12,560 nucleotides of DNA from Bacillota bacterium (GCA_021810725.1 JAJZIE010000054.1:1-12560); one strand, 5' to 3'. Numbered from the stretch's first letter, positions 1 through 6,822 are shown. A program made the numbers and translations. The notes: generated by a model not told the origin, from the letters alone.

Positions 1-27
1 TCCGGCAAGGTCCAGCGCGCTCTCTAG
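1..27 (+). CDS. possible 3' end of a convergent gene (AMP-binding/acyl-CoA synthetase-like tail)
   Basis: Frame 1 of the plus strand reads SGKVQRAL and then a TAG stop. SGK(V/I)QR is reminiscent of the conserved C-terminal lysine motif of ANL-family acyl-CoA synthetases (TxSGKxxR close to the protein end). The stop is followed 17 nt later by a strong hairpin and TTT, as expected after a gene. Only eight residues are visible, so this is a weak inference. The other two plus frames are also open here, as is usual at this GC content. Confidence 0.22.
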   Translation, partial: SGKVQRAL

Positions 28-43
28 ATTCGCCTCATGCGCA

Positions 44-75
44 GCGGGCGGTTCCCCAACCGGGGAACCGCCCGC
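44..75. terminator. strong inverted repeat, probable (bidirectional) transcription terminator
   Basis: A perfect 14-bp stem has arms GCGGGCGGTTCCCC (44-57) and its exact complement (62-75), with the 4-nt loop AACC. On the plus strand the stem is followed by TTT. On the minus strand it is not followed by a T-run. The hairpin sits 25 nt beyond the spoVM-like stop, at the end of the minus-strand operon, and just beyond a possible plus-strand gene end. It is therefore best read as the shared terminator of convergent genes. A U-tract is weak on both strands, so intrinsic efficiency is uncertain. Confidence 0.7.
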
Positions 76-100
76 TTTGCGCCTGCCCGCCTGGGAGCCT

Positions 101-211
101 TCACTCCTCAGGCGGTGGCGTGGCTCCCTTGCCACGGCCTTCGAACAGAGAGAACAGGCCGAGCAGCAGACCGCCGAGGAGCTTAGGCACCCGTACGACG
201 TGCACGCGCAA
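101..211 (-). CDS. spoVM: SpoVM-like spore coat/cortex morphogenetic microprotein (36 aa)
   Basis: In B. subtilis SpoVM is a 26-residue amphipathic helix that recognises the convex forespore membrane and anchors SpoIVA, nucleating coat assembly and allowing cortex formation. From the TTG at 211 the protein begins MRVHVVRVPKLLGG. It aligns without gaps to B. subtilis MKFYTIKLPKFLGG, including the functionally important Pro9, Lys10 and Gly13-Gly14. A hydrophobic leucine-rich helix follows (about residues 11-23). The product is about 10 residues longer than the Bacillus protein because of a charged, proline-rich tail (EGRGKGATPPPEE). The TTG is preceded by a good Shine-Dalgarno (GGGGGTGGA, 6-nt spacer). 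An in-frame ATG at 235 lacks a Shine-Dalgarno and would spoil the alignment. Position supports the call: in B. subtilis spoVM also lies just downstream of the prkC-rsgA-rpe block. Identity rests on about 20 residues plus synteny. Confidence 0.8.
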   Translation of the reverse strand: MRVHVVRVPKLLGGLLLGLFSLFEGRGKGATPPPEE

Positions 212-226
212 CTCGAGTCCACCCCC
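212..226 (-). promoter_or_regulatory. Shine-Dalgarno deciding the spoVM TTG start
   Basis: On the minus strand GGGGGTGGA (226-218) matches the anti-SD core GGAGGTG at six of seven positions. It is separated by CTCGAG from the TTG at 211. It lies downstream of the alternative ATG at 235, which has no recognisable ribosome binding site, so it favours the TTG. Confidence 0.6.
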
Positions 227-233
227 GCTATCC

Positions 234-241
234 ATGGTATG
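234..241 (-). promoter_or_regulatory. possible sigma-E -10 element upstream of spoVM
   Basis: The minus strand reads CATACCAT, which differs at one defined position from the sporulation sigma-E -10 consensus CATACAnT. It lies between the rpe stop and the spoVM Shine-Dalgarno, so a transcript starting about 7 nt downstream would include the Shine-Dalgarno but not the ATG at 235. I see no convincing -35 element at the right distance (the sequence there is roughly CACGAAT). B. subtilis spoVM is known to be sigma-E dependent, which makes the match suggestive. An 8-nt match alone is weak. Confidence 0.3.
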
Positions 242-246
242 GGGGG

Positions 247-894
247 TCAGCGCGATTCGTGCAGAGATCTGCGAATCTCCGCGATGCGTTCTTGGGGATC
301 GGCCCCTGGCGCGAAAACGGCGGAGCCCGCGACGAGAATGTCGGCGCCCGCCCGTACCACCTCGGGCGCGGTGTTGGGGCCGATGCCGCCGTCGACCTCG
401 ATCAAGGCTTTCGGCAAAAGCTCGCGCGCACGCCGGATCTTCTCGACCTGCCTGGGCTGGAACGACTGCCCCCCGAAGCCGGGGTCGACGGTCATGATGA
501 GCAGGAGATCGAGGTCTGCCGCCACCTCCTCGATGACGCCAAGCGGCGTCCCCGGGTTGAGCGCCACGCCGACCTCGCAGCCGAGGTCGCGGATTTGCGC
601 GATCAACCGGTGCAGGTGCGGCGTCGCTTCCGCGTGCACGATGAGGCGCCTTGCCCCCGCTTCCGCGTAGCGCGGCAGGAGCTCCTGCGGTCGCTCGACC
701 ATCAGATGGCACTCGACGGGGATCTCCGACGCCTTGGCTACCGCGGCGCAGAGCAGCGGTCCAAAGGTAAGGTTTGGCACGAAGTGGCCGTCCATGATGT
801 CGAGGTGCCAGACGTCCGCGCCCTTCGCCCGCCTCAGCTCGTCTCCGAGGCGCAGGAAGTCCGCGGTGAGAATCGATGGCGCAATCAGTGCCAT
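247..894 (-). CDS. rpe: ribulose-phosphate 3-epimerase
   Basis: Interconverts D-ribulose 5-phosphate and D-xylulose 5-phosphate in the cytosolic pentose phosphate pathway. The 215-aa product has the full TIM-barrel family pattern: N-terminal IAPSIL with Ser7, HLDIMDGHFVPN (residues 30-41), ECHLMVERP (61-69), VDPGFGGQSF (136-145), EVDGGI (166-171) and the phosphate-binding AGSAVF (189-194). The predicted metal/catalytic residues His30, Asp32, His63 and Asp168 are all present. Length is normal for the family. The ATG at 894 lies inside the end of rsgA (10-nt overlap), consistent with translational coupling. This is the last large gene of the operon. thiN, which follows rpe in B. subtilis, is absent, and a spoVM-like gene follows after 35 nt. 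Confidence 0.97.
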   Translation of the reverse strand: MALIAPSILTADFLRLGDELRRAKGADVWHLDIMDGHFVPNLTFGPLLCAAVAKASEIPVECHLMVERPQELLPRYAEAGARRLIVHAEATPHLHRLIAQIRDLGCEVGVALNPGTPLGVIEEVAADLDLLLIMTVDPGFGGQSFQPRQVEKIRRARELLPKALIEVDGGIGPNTAPEVVRAGADILVAGSAVFAPGADPQERIAEIRRSLHESR

Positions 895-1733
895 TGCGGT
901 GGCCTCCCTTCGATCTCCGCCAGGAACCTCAGGTATCGCTCGTAGCGTCCCTGGTCGATCAGGCCTCTATCTACCGCCTCGCGGACGCCGCAGTCCGGCT
1001 CCGCGCGGTGGACGCAGTCGCTGAAGCGGCACTCCCGGCTCTCGAACTCCGGGTAAAGGTCGCGCAGCCGCCCAGGTTGCACGAGTGGCAGCTCGAGCGC
1101 CGAGAAGCCGGGCGTATCCGCCACAAGTCTCCCCTCGCCGAGTTCGTAGAGTGTGGCGGACCTCGTCGTATGACGGCCGCGGCGCAGCCGCGCCGAGATG
1201 GCGCCTACCTCCACGGCGATGTCGGTCAATGCCGTGAGCAGACTCGATTTTCCGACGCCGCTCGGTCCCGCCAGGACAGCGAGGCCCTGGGGCAGCATGC
1301 CGCGTACCTCGGCGACGCCCTCGCGGCGGATCGCCGCCGTCTCGACCACCTCGTACCCCGCCGCCCGGTATGGCGCTGCGAACGCGTCCAGTTCGTCCGC
1401 CGTAGCGAGGTCTGCCTTGTTCAACACCAGGACCGCAGGCAACTCGACGGCGGCCGCCTGCAGCAGCAGGCGGTCGACATCGGACAGCTGCACGGCCGGG
1501 TCGCGCAGCGTCGCCACGACCAGAAGCAGGCTCGCGTTCGCCACGGGTGGACGGCCGAGCTCGTTGCGGCGCGGTCGCACCTTGGTGATGTGCTCGCCCG
1601 AGACCTCCACCACATCGCCCGCCAGAAGGCCTCCCTCGCGCAGCACGCCCTTCGGCCGCAGGCTCAGGATCTCCTCCCCGCTGCGCACCTGCGCCCGGTC
1701 GCCGAGCACGCGCAGCACCACGCCCAGCTTCAC
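885..1733 (-). CDS. rsgA: ribosome small-subunit-dependent GTPase A (circularly permuted GTPase)
   Basis: A late-stage 30S assembly GTPase that releases maturation factors and monitors the decoding centre. It is also a known PrkC substrate in Bacillus (CpgA). The 282-aa protein has an N-terminal OB-fold (about 1-60) and then a GTPase domain in permuted motif order: G4 NKAD (105-108), G1 GPSGVGKS (156-163), switch region RGRHTT (185-190) and G3 DTPG (206-209). A C-terminal zinc finger uses Cys235, Cys240, His242 and Cys248, in the family arrangement CRFSDCVH...C. The GTG start at 1733 overlaps the prkC stop by 4 nt (GTGA), indicating coupled translation with the kinase that may phosphorylate it. 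Nothing appears missing. Confidence 0.97.
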   Translation of the reverse strand: MKLGVVLRVLGDRAQVRSGEEILSLRPKGVLREGGLLAGDVVEVSGEHITKVRPRRNELGRPPVANASLLLVVATLRDPAVQLSDVDRLLLQAAAVELPAVLVLNKADLATADELDAFAAPYRAAGYEVVETAAIRREGVAEVRGMLPQGLAVLAGPSGVGKSSLLTALTDIAVEVGAISARLRRGRHTTRSATLYELGEGRLVADTPGFSALELPLVQPGRLRDLYPEFESRECRFSDCVHRAEPDCGVREAVDRGLIDQGRYERYLRFLAEIEGRPPQWH

Positions 1734-3616
1734 TGGATGGAGATCTCGCCTCCCTGCACCGGCAGGGGCTGCGAGTACACGATGCTGGGTACGGTGCTGC
1801 CGTCCGTGCCGGCGTAGACCTCGATCCGCCCGTCGCCCTCCCAGGTCGCCACGAGCGGCGTGGACCCGGTGAAGGTCGGGTTCGTGTAGATGATGTTGGT
1901 ACCCGTCGCATCCACGATCCAGACCTGGACATCGGCGGTGCCCTGTCCCGTGTAGGTGAGCGTGATCTGCTGCGGCCCGCCGAGCGGTCCCGAGCCCCCC
2001 GACGGCGGGATGCCCTTGCTGATGGTTAGGGCGATCGTCATGTTGCTTGTCACCTGGGTTCCCGGCGGCACAGACTGATCGAGGACCGTGCCCGCCCCCG
2101 TGGTCGAGTAGGCGTAGGTGACTCCGGCCGGTGGCAACCCGAGCGCCGTCATCTCCGGCTGGACCTGCGTCTGGTAGTTCTCGCCGATGAAGTTCGGCAC
2201 CGCGGCCTGGGTCTGGCCCGGCCCGTCGCTGACCCAGATGCGGACCGTCGAGCCCGCGACCAGCTTGGTGCCCGCGCCAGGCGACTGCCGCACCACGGTG
2301 CCCTGCGCCTGACTGCTCTTCTCATGCAGGGTGACCGGCACGAAGTTGAACGAGGTCAGCGATGCCTTGGCCGCCGCTTCGGTCATGCTCGTGACGGCCG
2401 GCACCGCGGTCTTCTGCGGTCCGCTCGACACCCAGAGGCTGACGACGCGGCCGCGCTTCACGGTATCGCCCGGGGCCGGGTTCTGCAGCACGACCGTGCC
2501 GGCCTTGGCCTTGTTGTGCTCCGTCCCGACCTTGGCGGGCACCAGGCCCTGCTTGTGCAGCCTGGCCTTGGCCTGGGCGAGGCTCATGCCCTCGACCTTC
2601 GCCACATGCACCTGCGGCACCGTCATCCAGGTGGTGAAGGCCTTGGCGCCGCCAACGCCGAGCAGCACCAGCACAACCGCGAGAACGATCCACGGCCAGA
2701 TGCGCCGCTTTCTCTTCTTGGCGGGGTGCTGATGGCGTCCGTTCCTGTTCGCCGGCGTCTCGCCCTCGCCGCCCTCATCCGGTCCCAGCGGCTCGCCGAT
2801 CTCCTCGAGCGACCTTCTCAAATCGCCGAGCAGGGCGTCCGCGCTCTGGTAGCGCTGTGCCGGATCCTTGGCGAGCAGGCGCGCGACGATCGCCTCGACG
2901 CTGCGCGGCACCTCCGGCCTGCGCTTGCGTAGGGCGACCGGTTCTTCCTGCAGGTGCTTGAGGGCCACCGCCACCGGCGTCGCGCCTTCGAAGGGCGGCT
3001 GGCCGGCCAGCATCTCGTAGAGTACGGCCCCAAGCGAATAGAGGTCGGACTTGACGTCGGTGAAGCCGCCTCTCGCCTGCTCCGGAGCGAAGTAGTGGGC
3101 CGACCCGATAATCGTGTTCGTGTGCACGATGGTGGTTCCGGTCGCCGCCCGCGCGATGCCGAAATCCGCCACCTTCACTTCCCCCTCGGGTGTGAGGAGA
3201 ATGTTCTGCGGCTTGATGTCGCGGTGGATGATGCCCTTCTTGTGCGCGGCCTGCAAGGCCCGCGCCACGGCTGCCGCCACCTGCAGAGCGCGCCCGACCG
3301 GCATCGGACCTTGCCGCTGGATGGCCTCCTTCAGCGTCTCTCCTTCGACGAGTTCCATGACGATGTAGTGCGTTCCCTGCTCCTGGCCGACGTCGTAGAC
3401 GTGCACGACGTTCGGATGCACGAGAGAGGCCGCCGCTTGCGCCTCCTGGCCGAAGCGGCGCACGAACTGCTCGTCGCCCGCGAACTCTTCCCGCAGCACC
3501 TTGATGGCGACCGGCCGGTGCAGCAGCGTGTCTTCCGCCCGCCACACCCACGCCATGCCACCACCGCCGATGCGATCCTGCAGCAGGTAGCGCCCGCCCA
3601 GCGTCTCGCCCTTCAC
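1730..3616 (-). CDS. prkC: PASTA-domain membrane Ser/Thr protein kinase
   Basis: A bacterial Hanks-type kinase that senses peptidoglycan fragments or lipid II through external PASTA repeats and controls growth, cell-wall metabolism and, in Bacillus, spore germination. The 628-aa protein has a cytoplasmic kinase domain (about 8-275) with glycine loop IGGGGMAWV (16-24), Lys39, HRDIKPQN (131-138, catalytic Asp133), DFG (151-153) and APEQ (177-180). A basic juxtamembrane stretch (about 292-306) precedes one transmembrane helix (about 307-325). Three PASTA repeats follow (about 332-399, 402-466 and 471-535). After a Gly/Pro linker, a beta-rich extra domain (about 548-628) resembles the Ig-like C-terminal domain of staphylococcal Stk1 in position; I do not recognise its family. 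The GTG start overlaps the prpC stop by 4 nt, the canonical kinase-phosphatase pairing. Confidence 0.97.
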   Translation of the reverse strand: MKGETLGGRYLLQDRIGGGGMAWVWRAEDTLLHRPVAIKVLREEFAGDEQFVRRFGQEAQAAASLVHPNVVHVYDVGQEQGTHYIVMELVEGETLKEAIQRQGPMPVGRALQVAAAVARALQAAHKKGIIHRDIKPQNILLTPEGEVKVADFGIARAATGTTIVHTNTIIGSAHYFAPEQARGGFTDVKSDLYSLGAVLYEMLAGQPPFEGATPVAVALKHLQEEPVALRKRRPEVPRSVEAIVARLLAKDPAQRYQSADALLGDLRRSLEEIGEPLGPDEGGEGETPANRNGRHQHPAKKRKRRIWPWIVLAVVLVLLGVGGAKAFTTWMTVPQVHVAKVEGMSLAQAKARLHKQGLVPAKVGTEHNKAKAGTVVLQNPAPGDTVKRGRVVSLWVSSGPQKTAVPAVTSMTEAAAKASLTSFNFVPVTLHEKSSQAQGTVVRQSPGAGTKLVAGSTVRIWVSDGPGQTQAAVPNFIGENYQTQVQPEMTALGLPPAGVTYAYSTTGAGTVLDQSVPPGTQVTSNMTIALTISKGIPPSGGSGPLGGPQQITLTYTGQGTADVQVWIVDATGTNIIYTNPTFTGSTPLVATWEGDGRIEVYAGTDGSTVPSIVYSQPLPVQGGEISIQ

Positions 3617-4350
3617 TGCTGCTCACCCCGCTCGTCCGAGGGTGCGGTGCGCGCCGCCACCACCGTGATGTTGTCGGGGCCGCCGGCGCGATTGGCCGCT
3701 TCGACGAGACGCAGGGCCACACCGGCGAAGCCGTCCCGCATCTCGCGGGCGACCTCGGCTTCCGTGAGCGCCGACACGAGACCGTCCGTGCAGAGCAGGA
3801 TCACGTCGCCAGGCTCGAGTTCAAGCGTGCCCTCGTCGCACGCGAACGGCTCGAGGCCGAGCCAGCGCGTCAGAACGTGCTTCTGCGGATGACGCTCGGC
3901 TTCCGACGGCGGAATCGTCCCCTGCCGCATCAGTTCCTGAGCCACCGAGTGGTCGTGCGTGACGCAGTTGAGCTCGCCGCGCCGCAGCAGGTAGAGTCGC
4001 GAGTCGCCGACGTGGGCGAAGGCGAGTCGCTGCTCGCTCAGCCAGGCGCAGGTCATGGTCGTGCCCATCCCGGCCTGCCTAGCCGACTCCTGCCTGGCGG
4101 TCAGGATGCGCTCGTTCGCGGCCTGGAGCGCGTCGCGCAGCGGCCCGCTCTCCGGAGTCTCCCTTTGATGCGGCTCGAGGCACTCCCGGAACGTGCGCGT
4201 CGCGATGGCGCTGGCCACCTCGCCGGCCTGCGAACCGCTGACGCCGTCGGCGACGGCCAGCAGCACGCCGCTCGAGAATGGCACGAGCGCGAAACTGTCC
4301 TCGTTGTGGGTACGCACGCGTCCTGGGTCGGATGCCGCCGAAAACTCCAA
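3613..4350 (-). CDS. prpC: PP2C-family Ser/Thr protein phosphatase, partner of PrkC
   Basis: A Mn/Mg-dependent phosphatase that dephosphorylates PrkC and its substrates. From the TTG at 4350 the protein has 245 residues, typical of the family. Motifs are SDPGRVRTHNEDS (about 7-19, with NED 16-18), metal-binding DGVSGSQAGE (about 35-44; the family norm is DGMGGHxAGE), GTTM (about 96-99), HVGDSR (about 113-118), THDHS, LTRWLG, CTDGL with Asp189, and GGPDN with Asp226. The start was chosen because residues 1-7 match the usual PrpC N-terminus and a GGAGAGG Shine-Dalgarno (4367-4361) lies 10 nt upstream. Extension to 4494 would overlap the rlmN C-terminus with low-complexity sequence. It follows rlmN after 29 nt and is joined to prkC by a GTGA overlap. 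Confidence 0.95.
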   Translation of the reverse strand: MEFSAASDPGRVRTHNEDSFALVPFSSGVLLAVADGVSGSQAGEVASAIATRTFRECLEPHQRETPESGPLRDALQAANERILTARQESARQAGMGTTMTCAWLSEQRLAFAHVGDSRLYLLRRGELNCVTHDHSVAQELMRQGTIPPSEAERHPQKHVLTRWLGLEPFACDEGTLELEPGDVILLCTDGLVSALTEAEVAREMRDGFAGVALRLVEAANRAGGPDNITVVAARTAPSDERGEQQ

Positions 4351-4379
4351 CTGGGGTTCACCTCTCCGTCGGGCAAGGC

Positions 4380-5483
4380 CTATCTCTGGTCTTGGGGGCC
4401 TTTCTGCATGGTCCCGGGGAGCACGATCGGCCACGACCTGCGCGGCGCGACCGGCTGACCCTCCCTGTCGTAATGGCGGCGCAGCTGCCCGCACGCCGCC
4501 TGCACCTCCTGCCCCATGGTGCGGCGGACAGTGGCGTTGACGCCCTGCTCCACGAGGCGCTCGCGGAAGGCCGCCACCCGCTCGGGGGTCGGCGCCTCGA
4601 AGGGAAACTCGGGCACGGGGTTCAAGGGAATCAGGTTGACGTGGCCGGGGTGGTCGTGCACGAGCCGCGCCAGCCGATCCGCCTCGTCCAGGCCGTCGTT
4701 GAGGCTGCCGACAAGCAGGAATTCGTAGGTGATGCGCCGTCCCGTGGCCTCGAAGTAGTGGTCGGTCGCCTCGAGCACCTCCGCGATCGGGTAGCGGCGG
4801 TTTTCGGGGATCAGCGCGGACCGCAGATCGTCCTCGGTCGCGTGCAGCGACAGTGCGAGGTTGAGCGGCAGACCCTCCTCGGCCAGGCGGTGGATCTGCG
4901 GCGCCAGTCCCACCGTGGAGACGGTCATGTGGCGGTAGGAAAGACCAAGCACCTCAGGATCATGCATATGCCGCAAAAACGCAAGTACAGTGTCGTAATT
5001 GTCGAGCGGTTCTCCTGCCCCCATCATCACCAGACGTCGCAAAGGCTCGGGACTTGCGGCCCGCGCCGCCCAGAGGAACTGCTCCACGATCTCGCCCATG
5101 GTCAGGGAGCGCGTGAACGCCGACACGCCCGTCGCGCAGAAGCGACAGCCCTGACGGCAGCCGACCTGCGACGAGAGACAGGTGCTCGCGCCGAAGTTGT
5201 AGGGCAGAAGCACGGTCTCCGCCGAGCCCTTGTCGGGATAGATGAGGAGCGCCTTGCGCACGCCGCCGGCAGCCTGCTGCACCGTGGCGACCTGTGCGCC
5301 ACCGAGCGGGAGCTCTTCCCCCAGCCGCGCCCGCAGCGCCGCCGGCAGGTCGGTCATCTCGTCGTAGGCTTGGGCCAGTCGGCGGTAGGCCCACGTCAGC
5401 ACCTGATGCGCGCGGAATTTCGGCTCGCCTCTCTGGGCGAACCAGTCGCGCAGCGCGTCGGGAGCCAAATCGTAAAGCGTCAG
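4380..5483 (-). CDS. rlmN: 23S rRNA A2503 / tRNA A37 C2-methyltransferase (radical SAM)
   Basis: Methylates C2 of A2503 in 23S rRNA and A37 in some tRNAs by the dual-SAM ping-pong radical mechanism. From the CTG at 5483 the protein has 367 residues, within the family range. It has the N-terminal RNA-binding region (MTLYDLAPDALRDWF, EPKFRAHQV), TCLSSQVGC with Cys102, the radical SAM cluster CRQGCRFC (Cys109, Cys113, Cys116), MGAGEPL, STVG, LSLHA, LIPLNP and the C-terminal methyl-carrier Cys331 in AACGQL. The start is unusual. No in-frame ATG, GTG or TTG occurs between the rsmB stop and the TTG at 5468, which lacks a Shine-Dalgarno. The CTG has GGAGGGG at 5-nt spacing and gives the expected N-terminus. 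Extension upstream to 5630 would run through the rsmB 3' end and is not family-like. Confidence 0.95.
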   Translation of the reverse strand: MTLYDLAPDALRDWFAQRGEPKFRAHQVLTWAYRRLAQAYDEMTDLPAALRARLGEELPLGGAQVATVQQAAGGVRKALLIYPDKGSAETVLLPYNFGASTCLSSQVGCRQGCRFCATGVSAFTRSLTMGEIVEQFLWAARAASPEPLRRLVMMGAGEPLDNYDTVLAFLRHMHDPEVLGLSYRHMTVSTVGLAPQIHRLAEEGLPLNLALSLHATEDDLRSALIPENRRYPIAEVLEATDHYFEATGRRITYEFLLVGSLNDGLDEADRLARLVHDHPGHVNLIPLNPVPEFPFEAPTPERVAAFRERLVEQGVNATVRRTMGQEVQAACGQLRRHYDREGQPVAPRRSWPIVLPGTMQKGPQDQR

Positions 5484-5495
5484 CTGTACCCCTCC
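5484..5495 (-). promoter_or_regulatory. Shine-Dalgarno supporting a CTG start for rlmN
   Basis: On the minus strand GGAGGGG (5495-5489) is followed by TACAG and the CTG at 5483. No other in-frame start codon with a plausible ribosome binding site exists in the rsmB-rlmN gap. An out-of-frame five-codon ORF (ATG at 5497 to TGA at 5480) overlaps the CTG. A small 6-bp hairpin (5501-5515, CGAGAA/TTCTCG arms) lies just upstream. Confidence 0.55.
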
Positions 5496-5538
5496 ATAGC
5501 CGAGAAGAATTCTCGTCCCTTGCCTCTTACTCCTCCGG

Positions 5539-6822
5539 TCAGGCGATGCGGCGCAATTGCGCCAGGAACATGCCAGGCAGGAGGAAGCCTGCTTCCGTCG
5601 CGACCTCGACGCACGGTGGCGGCGTCTCAACTAGAACGAAACCGCTGTCCGCAAGGATAGTCTTCACCGGCATAATGGTTTCCTCCGGTTCCTGGCTGCA
5701 GACGCTGTAGGTGACGGTCCCACCGGGGGCGCAGGCCGAGCAGGCGGCGCGCAACAGTTCCGCCTGGAGTGCGCCGCGGGCCGCAAACTCCTCCGGCCCC
5801 CGCCGCCATTTCACATCCGGTCGCCGCTGCAGCACGCCGAGCGTCGAGCATGGCGCGTCCAGGAGAACCTGGTCAGCCCCCGACACGTGGTCGGGCAGGT
5901 TGCGCGCGTCCGCCGCCAGGAATTCCGCGAGCAGGCCAAGGCGGCGCTTCTCCTGCTCCGCCTCGCGGATGCGGTCCGGATCGAGATCCACACCCGCCAC
6001 CCGGCCCGACTGCCGCTCCGCCTGCTGCAAGGTCTTCGTGCCCCGGCCGCAGGCGCTCTCGAGAAAGAACTCCGCCTGCCCGATCGCCTCGCCCACCGCC
6101 TGGGCGCCCACGTCCTGCACCTGCCAATGGCCTTCCCGGTAGCCGGGCAGGGAGCGTACGTCGCCGCCGGCCTGCAGGGCCAGAGCGTACGGCAGACCCT
6201 GAACCTCCGCCGCCACCACGCCGGCCGCACCAAACGCGGACAGGCTCTCGGCCAGCGTCGTGCGCCTGCGGTTGAGGCGCAGCACGAGTCGCGGTACTTC
6301 CTGGTTGCGTCGCAGGAGCGCCTCGGCGCCATCCCGGCCCAGACGCCCGACCCAGCGCTCCACGAGCCAGCGCGGGTGCGCGTACTGAAGCGCGAGCGCC
6401 TCGATCGGGTCCTTGGGCAGGTCCGGCAGACCCCGCTCCGCCACGCGACGCAGCACCGCGTTCACAAAACCCCTGGCACGCCCGACCCCTACCTCCCCCG
6501 CGGCGTCGGTGCTGCTGTCCACCACCGCGTAGGCCGGGAGTTCAAGTTTGAGGAGTTGGTAGGCGCCCTGCCGCAGGATGGCCCGCACCAGCGGGTCGAG
6601 GTCACCGAGCGGGCGTCGGAGATGCGGTTTGATGCTGTGGTCGAGGAGGCTGCGCCAGCGCTCGCTGCCGTAGGCGATCTCGGTGCAGAAGCCACGGTCG
6701 CGGGCGTCGAGTCCGGCCCTGCGCAGAGCCCTGTCCACAGCCTGCGGCAAGTGCTGGCCGGCCTCCACGCTTGCGGCGACGCGTGCGGCGGCTGCCCTGG
6801 CGGAACTGCCTTGGCTGCTCAT
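5539..6822 (-). CDS. rsmB: 16S rRNA cytosine-967 C5-methyltransferase
   Basis: Forms m5C967 in 16S rRNA using SAM. The 427-aa protein has an N-terminal NusB-like RNA-binding domain (about 8-135, with RGFVNAVLRR at 117-126) and a C-terminal Rossmann methyltransferase. Catalytic motifs are DAPCSTLGVLQRRPD (322-336; Cys325) and YSVCSQEPEE (372-381; nucleophile Cys375). The SAM-binding motif I reads LESACGRGTKT (254-264) where most homologues have LDxCAAPGGKT, a clear divergence, though the downstream acidic GVDLDPDRI (277-285) is intact. The ATG at 6822 overlaps the fmt stop by 4 nt (ATGA). The end is followed by a 55-nt gap to rlmN that carries a GGAGGAG stretch right after the stop. Confidence 0.95.
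   Translation of the reverse strand: MSSQGSSARAAAARVAASVEAGQHLPQAVDRALRRAGLDARDRGFCTEIAYGSERWRSLLDHSIKPHLRRPLGDLDPLVRAILRQGAYQLLKLELPAYAVVDSSTDAAGEVGVGRARGFVNAVLRRVAERGLPDLPKDPIEALALQYAHPRWLVERWVGRLGRDGAEALLRRNQEVPRLVLRLNRRRTTLAESLSAFGAAGVVAAEVQGLPYALALQAGGDVRSLPGYREGHWQVQDVGAQAVGEAIGQAEFFLESACGRGTKTLQQAERQSGRVAGVDLDPDRIREAEQEKRRLGLLAEFLAADARNLPDHVSGADQVLLDAPCSTLGVLQRRPDVKWRRGPEEFAARGALQAELLRAACSACAPGGTVTYSVCSQEPEETIMPVKTILADSGFVLVETPPPCVEVATEAGFLLPGMFLAQLRRIA

Noticed and set aside
212..235. ATG at 235 as the spoVM start
   Set aside because: It has no Shine-Dalgarno, adds eight Gly/Ser-rich residues absent from SpoVM, and may lie upstream of the transcript start if the sigma-E-like element is real.
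101..712. A 203-codon minus-strand gene covering the spoVM-like region
   Set aside because: Upstream of about 235 it runs through rpe in another frame and is Arg/Gly/Ala-rich filler. Only its last 36 codons are gene-like.
5484..5630. RlmN extended to 5630
   Set aside because: The added 49 residues lie in the rsmB 3' end in another frame and are Arg/Ser/Cys-rich without family similarity.
4278..5660. Plus-strand frame of 460 codons antisense to rlmN and prpC
   Set aside because: It is a GC-driven shadow of conserved genes, with low-complexity Arg/Gln/His composition and no motifs.
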